Shown here piece after piece: positions 14,896 through 17,264 of a stretch of DNA of 17,264 nt. The stretch covers positions 1 to 17,264 of the forward strand of contig JANMLW010000017.1 in NCBI GenBank assembly GCA_031372765.1. The letters are read 5' to 3'. Below the pieces are notes generated by a model. The model made no database searches, was not told the origin of the DNA, and worked only from the letters and a program-made list of their open reading frames with translations. The first letter of the stretch is position 1. Each line of letters opens with the position of its first letter. A program made the position numbers and the translations under genes. Source of the stretch: JADCCX01 sp031372765 (GTDB lineage: Bacteria; Pseudomonadota; Alphaproteobacteria; Rhizobiales; Beijerinckiaceae).

Positions 14896-15434
14896 GGCGG
14901 CGTGGCAAGCTCACCGATGAGGAACTGGCCCTGTGGGTGCATGTGGCATCGCAAGTCCGGCCATTGCCGGGACGCAAGCTGCCGGTGGTGCCAAAGTCCC
15001 TGACAACCAGGGACGCCGCAACCATTGCAACCCCCACAGCGCCTGTACTTCCGCTCCCCCTCTCATCGGCAACCCGCATCCTGCCCATGGCGCCTATCGA
15101 GCGGCGTCTGCGCCAGCGCGTCACCCGGGGGCAGGCCCCTATCGATGGTGTGCTCGATCTGCATGGCATGCGGCAGGATGAGGCGCATCGCGCCCTGCTC
15201 CAGTTTGTGCAGCGCAAGCATCACGAAGGAGCGGCCCTGGTGATGATCATCACCGGAAAGGGCTCCTCAAGTTTTGGCGACAGCGAGCGGGGCGTGCTGA
15301 AGCGCCTGGTACCGCATTGGCTGTCAGACCCGGGTTTGCGTCGTTGCATCATCGGCTTTGAGGACGCCGCCCACCGACACGGCGGCACCGGTGCGCTTTA
15401 CGTGCGTATCCGGCGAGCACGTGAAACCGTCTGA
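14892..15434 (+). CDS. Smr/MutS2-domain protein
   Basis: The 180-aa protein has an unconserved, Pro/Ala/Thr-rich N-terminal half and a C-terminal Smr domain from about residue 85. The domain shows LDLHGM (88-93), HRALLQFVQ, MIITGKG (118-124), RGVLKRLVPHWL and the end motif HGGTGALYVRIRR (163-175). Smr domains are nucleases that act on DNA or RNA; the LDLHG and TGKG motifs are intact. The substrate of this stand-alone alphaproteobacterial type is unknown to me. Its ATG overlaps the mltA stop by ATGA (14892-14895), so Tim44-like, mltA and smr form one coupled unit. A CACGTGAAAC half-match to parS lies in the last codons but is not a full site. Confidence 0.9.
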   Translation: MRRRGKLTDEELALWVHVASQVRPLPGRKLPVVPKSLTTRDAATIATPTAPVLPLPLSSATRILPMAPIERRLRQRVTRGQAPIDGVLDLHGMRQDEAHRALLQFVQRKHHEGAALVMIITGKGSSSFGDSERGVLKRLVPHWLSDPGLRRCIIGFEDAAHRHGGTGALYVRIRRARETV

Positions 15435-15528
15435 ACGGGTTGCCGTCATGGCGTTTGCCCGTTAGTGCATGCCCTAGCAGTTGTCTCAGCCGACGCAGGT
15501 TTGCGTGCAGGCGCAGTCCGGAACGATC

Positions 15529-16626
15529 ATGGGTTTCAAATGTGGCATCGTCGGGTTGCCGAATGTCGGCAAATCGACCCTCTTCAACGCGCTCACACAG
15601 ACGGCGGCGGCGCAGGCCGCCAACTATCCTTTCTGCACCATCGAGCCGAATGTTGGCGATGTTGCCGTGCCGGACGAGCGGCTCGACAAGCTCTCGGCCA
15701 TTGCCGGATCACAGCAGATCATTCCCACGCGCCTGACCTTCGTCGATATCGCGGGCCTTGTGCGCGGCGCGTCCAAGGGCGAGGGATTGGGCAACCAGTT
15801 TCTCGGCAATATCCGGGAATGTGATGCCATCGCCCATGTGGTCCGATGCTTCGAGGATGGGGATATCACCCATGTTGAGGGTAAGATCGATCCCTTGTCC
15901 GATATCGATATTATTGACACGGAATTGATGCTGGCTGATCTGGAAAGCCTGGAAAAGCGCGTCGTCAACCTGGAAAAGAAAGCCAAGGTTGGCGACAAGG
16001 AAGCCAAGGAGGCGCTTGATCTTGTCAATCGCGCTTTGCCGCTTTTGCGTGAAGGCAAGCCCGCCCGTCTTGCCAGGCGGTCCACAGATGAGGAAGCGGC
16101 GTTTCAGGCCTTGCAGCTCATCACCTCAAAGCCCGTACTTTATGTCTGCAATGTGGAGGAAGCGGCGGCTGACAAGGGCAATGAATTTTCGCAACGCGTG
16201 TTTGACCGCGCCAATGCGGAAGGTGCCAAGGCGGTGGTTGTCTCTGCCAAGATCGAGAGCGAAATAGCCGTGATGGCGCTCGAAGACCGACAGGATTTTC
16301 TCGATGCCGTTGGCCTTTCGGAGCCGGGCCTCAACCGTGTCATCCGCGAGGGTTATGAGCTTCTCGGCCTGCTGACCTATTTCACCGTTGGGCCCAAGGA
16401 AGCCCGCGCCTGGACCATCACAAAGGGCACCAAGGCTCCGGCTGCGGCGGGCGTGATCCATACCGATTTCGAGAAGGGTTTCATCCGCTCCGAGACCATC
16501 GCCTATCCTGATTATATCGCCAACAAGGGCGAGGCTGGAGCGCGGGAGGCAGGCAAATTCCGTCTTGAGGGGAAGGAATATGTTGTCGCCGATGGTGATG
16601 TGATGCACTTCCGGTTCAATAATTGA
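15529..16626 (+). CDS. ychF: YchF/OLA1-family ribosome-associated ATPase
   Basis: The 365-aa product is the universal Obg-related P-loop protein YchF, which prefers ATP and binds ribosomes. The P-loop GLPNVGKST lies at residues 9-17. The switch region NYPFCTIEPN is at 32-41, G3 DIAGLVRGASKGEGLGNQFL starts at 73, and the NVEE segment replaces the usual NKxD specificity motif, as in the family. A coiled-coil arm lies in the middle (Glu/Lys-rich LESLEKRVVNLEKKAK) and a C-terminal TGS domain carries GVIHTDFEKGFIRSETI. The frame extends upstream to 15481, but the ATG at 15529 gives the classic MGFKCGIVG start and the family length. The MaoC gene follows after 7 bp. The 94-bp gap before it holds a 6-bp inverted repeat (15434-15439/15458-15463) without a U-run. 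Confidence 0.98.
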   Translation: MGFKCGIVGLPNVGKSTLFNALTQTAAAQAANYPFCTIEPNVGDVAVPDERLDKLSAIAGSQQIIPTRLTFVDIAGLVRGASKGEGLGNQFLGNIRECDAIAHVVRCFEDGDITHVEGKIDPLSDIDIIDTELMLADLESLEKRVVNLEKKAKVGDKEAKEALDLVNRALPLLREGKPARLARRSTDEEAAFQALQLITSKPVLYVCNVEEAAADKGNEFSQRVFDRANAEGAKAVVVSAKIESEIAVMALEDRQDFLDAVGLSEPGLNRVIREGYELLGLLTYFTVGPKEARAWTITKGTKAPAAAGVIHTDFEKGFIRSETIAYPDYIANKGEAGAREAGKFRLEGKEYVVADGDVMHFRFNN

Positions 16627-16633
16627 GGCGCAC

Positions 16634-17264
16634 ATGCCATCCTATTATTTCGAGGATTTTATCCCCGGTTCCGCCACGCCTTATGGCGGGGTGACTGTAC
16701 AGCGGGAGATCATGCTCGCCTTTGCGCGGGAGTTTGACGCGCAACCCATGCATGTTGACGAGAAGGCGGCCAAAGCGACGATGGCGGGCGAATTGATCGC
16801 GTCAGGTTGGTACACAGCTGCGCTGAACATGCGGATGATCGCCGAGGATTTCATCCTTGATGCGGCCAGCATGGGATCGCCGGGGGTCTCGGAACTGAAA
16901 TGGCTAAAGCCCGTGAAAGCGGGCGATCATTTGCGCGGTATTCGGCATATCGTGGACCGCAGACCATCGCTAACCAAGCCGGATCGCGGCTTTGTCAATT
17001 TTCGCTTCGAACTCCTGAACCAGCGGAATGAGCCTGTGTTCGAGCAGACCAACTTAATCATGATCGGAAGGCGGGGCAACGAACCGCTGGTCGATTCGGA
17101 AGCGAAACCGTTCGCACCCAGGCAACCCGCGTTGCCAGTGATGAAAGCGGTTGAACACGATACCATCCCGTTCTTTGAGGATCTGGAGATTGGAGATCAA
17201 CTTACCTTGGGAAACATCACCTTCAGCGAGGCTGATATCATCCGTTTTGCCAAAGATTTTGATC
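16634..17264 (+). CDS. MaoC-like (R)-specific enoyl-CoA hydratase/dehydratase, double hotdog, 3' end missing
   Basis: The frame is open without a stop from the ATG at 16634 to the window end (210 codons). Residues 1 to about 150 form one MaoC hotdog domain. The hydratase-2 type motif is FDAQPMHVD (34-42), in which Asp35 and His40 take the catalytic places and Gln stands where many members have Asn; Gln is frequent in this branch. After a linker, a second domain appears to begin at about residue 178 (IPFFEDLEIGDQL) and reaches FAKDFD, the approach to a second active-site motif, when the sequence ends. This suggests a double-hotdog protein hydrating or dehydrating acyl-CoA substrates. It starts 7 bp after ychF, a pairing often seen in Hyphomicrobiales. 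Substrate unknown. Confidence 0.85.
   Translation, partial: MPSYYFEDFIPGSATPYGGVTVQREIMLAFAREFDAQPMHVDEKAAKATMAGELIASGWYTAALNMRMIAEDFILDAASMGSPGVSELKWLKPVKAGDHLRGIRHIVDRRPSLTKPDRGFVNFRFELLNQRNEPVFEQTNLIMIGRRGNEPLVDSEAKPFAPRQPALPVMKAVEHDTIPFFEDLEIGDQLTLGNITFSEADIIRFAKDFD

Noticed and set aside
15413..15428. Second parS-like site at the 3' end of smr
   Set aside because: Only CACGTGAAAC matches (10 of 16); the left half of the palindrome is missing.

Overview
The window looks like chromosomal DNA of an alphaproteobacterium, most likely of the order Hyphomicrobiales (Rhizobiales). The reasons are gene content and order: mnmG-rsmG-parA-parB with a parS site inside rsmG; leuS-lptE-holA; a response regulator beside a small cyclic-nucleotide-binding protein and xth; secB/fxsA/Tim44/mltA/smr; and ychF followed by a MaoC protein. 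I cannot name a genus. Twenty protein genes are supported. The first (mnmG) and last (MaoC) are cut by the window ends. I see no transposase, prophage, CRISPR array, tRNA or rRNA. By eye the first ~3 kb is more AT-rich than the right end.

Layout. (1) 1-3123, plus strand: the mnmG 3' end (tRNA U34 modification), rsmG (16S rRNA m7G methyltransferase), and parA and parB (chromosome segregation). A perfect 16-bp parS lies in the rsmG coding sequence at 778-793. (2) 3173-7345, minus strand: leuS, lptE and holA, packed 5-9 bp apart. (3) 7475-8140, plus: a YggS/PLPBP protein. It converges on a minus-strand pair, an L,D-transpeptidase-fold protein and a HAD phosphatase, which overlap by ATGA. (4) 9496-10650, plus: an OmpR/PhoB-type response regulator and a stand-alone cNMP-binding protein. 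(5) 10658-12839, minus: fxsA, secB, an apparent small-RNA gene at about 11565-11680, and xth. (6) 12972-15434, plus: a Tim44-like membrane protein, mltA and an Smr-domain protein, linked by overlapping stop/start codons. (7) 15529 to the end, plus: ychF and a probable double-hotdog MaoC protein.

The genes are mostly core housekeeping: translation (mnmG, rsmG, leuS, ychF), segregation and replication (parAB/parS, holA), envelope biogenesis (lptE, L,D-transpeptidase, secB, mltA, Tim44-like) and DNA repair (xth). The least ordinary item is the 302-bp gap between secB and xth. On the minus strand it holds a -10-like box, three stem-loops and a strong intrinsic terminator with a C-only loop. I read it as an uncharacterised ~115-nt sRNA, or possibly a leader, with two C-rich, anti-Shine-Dalgarno-like segments.
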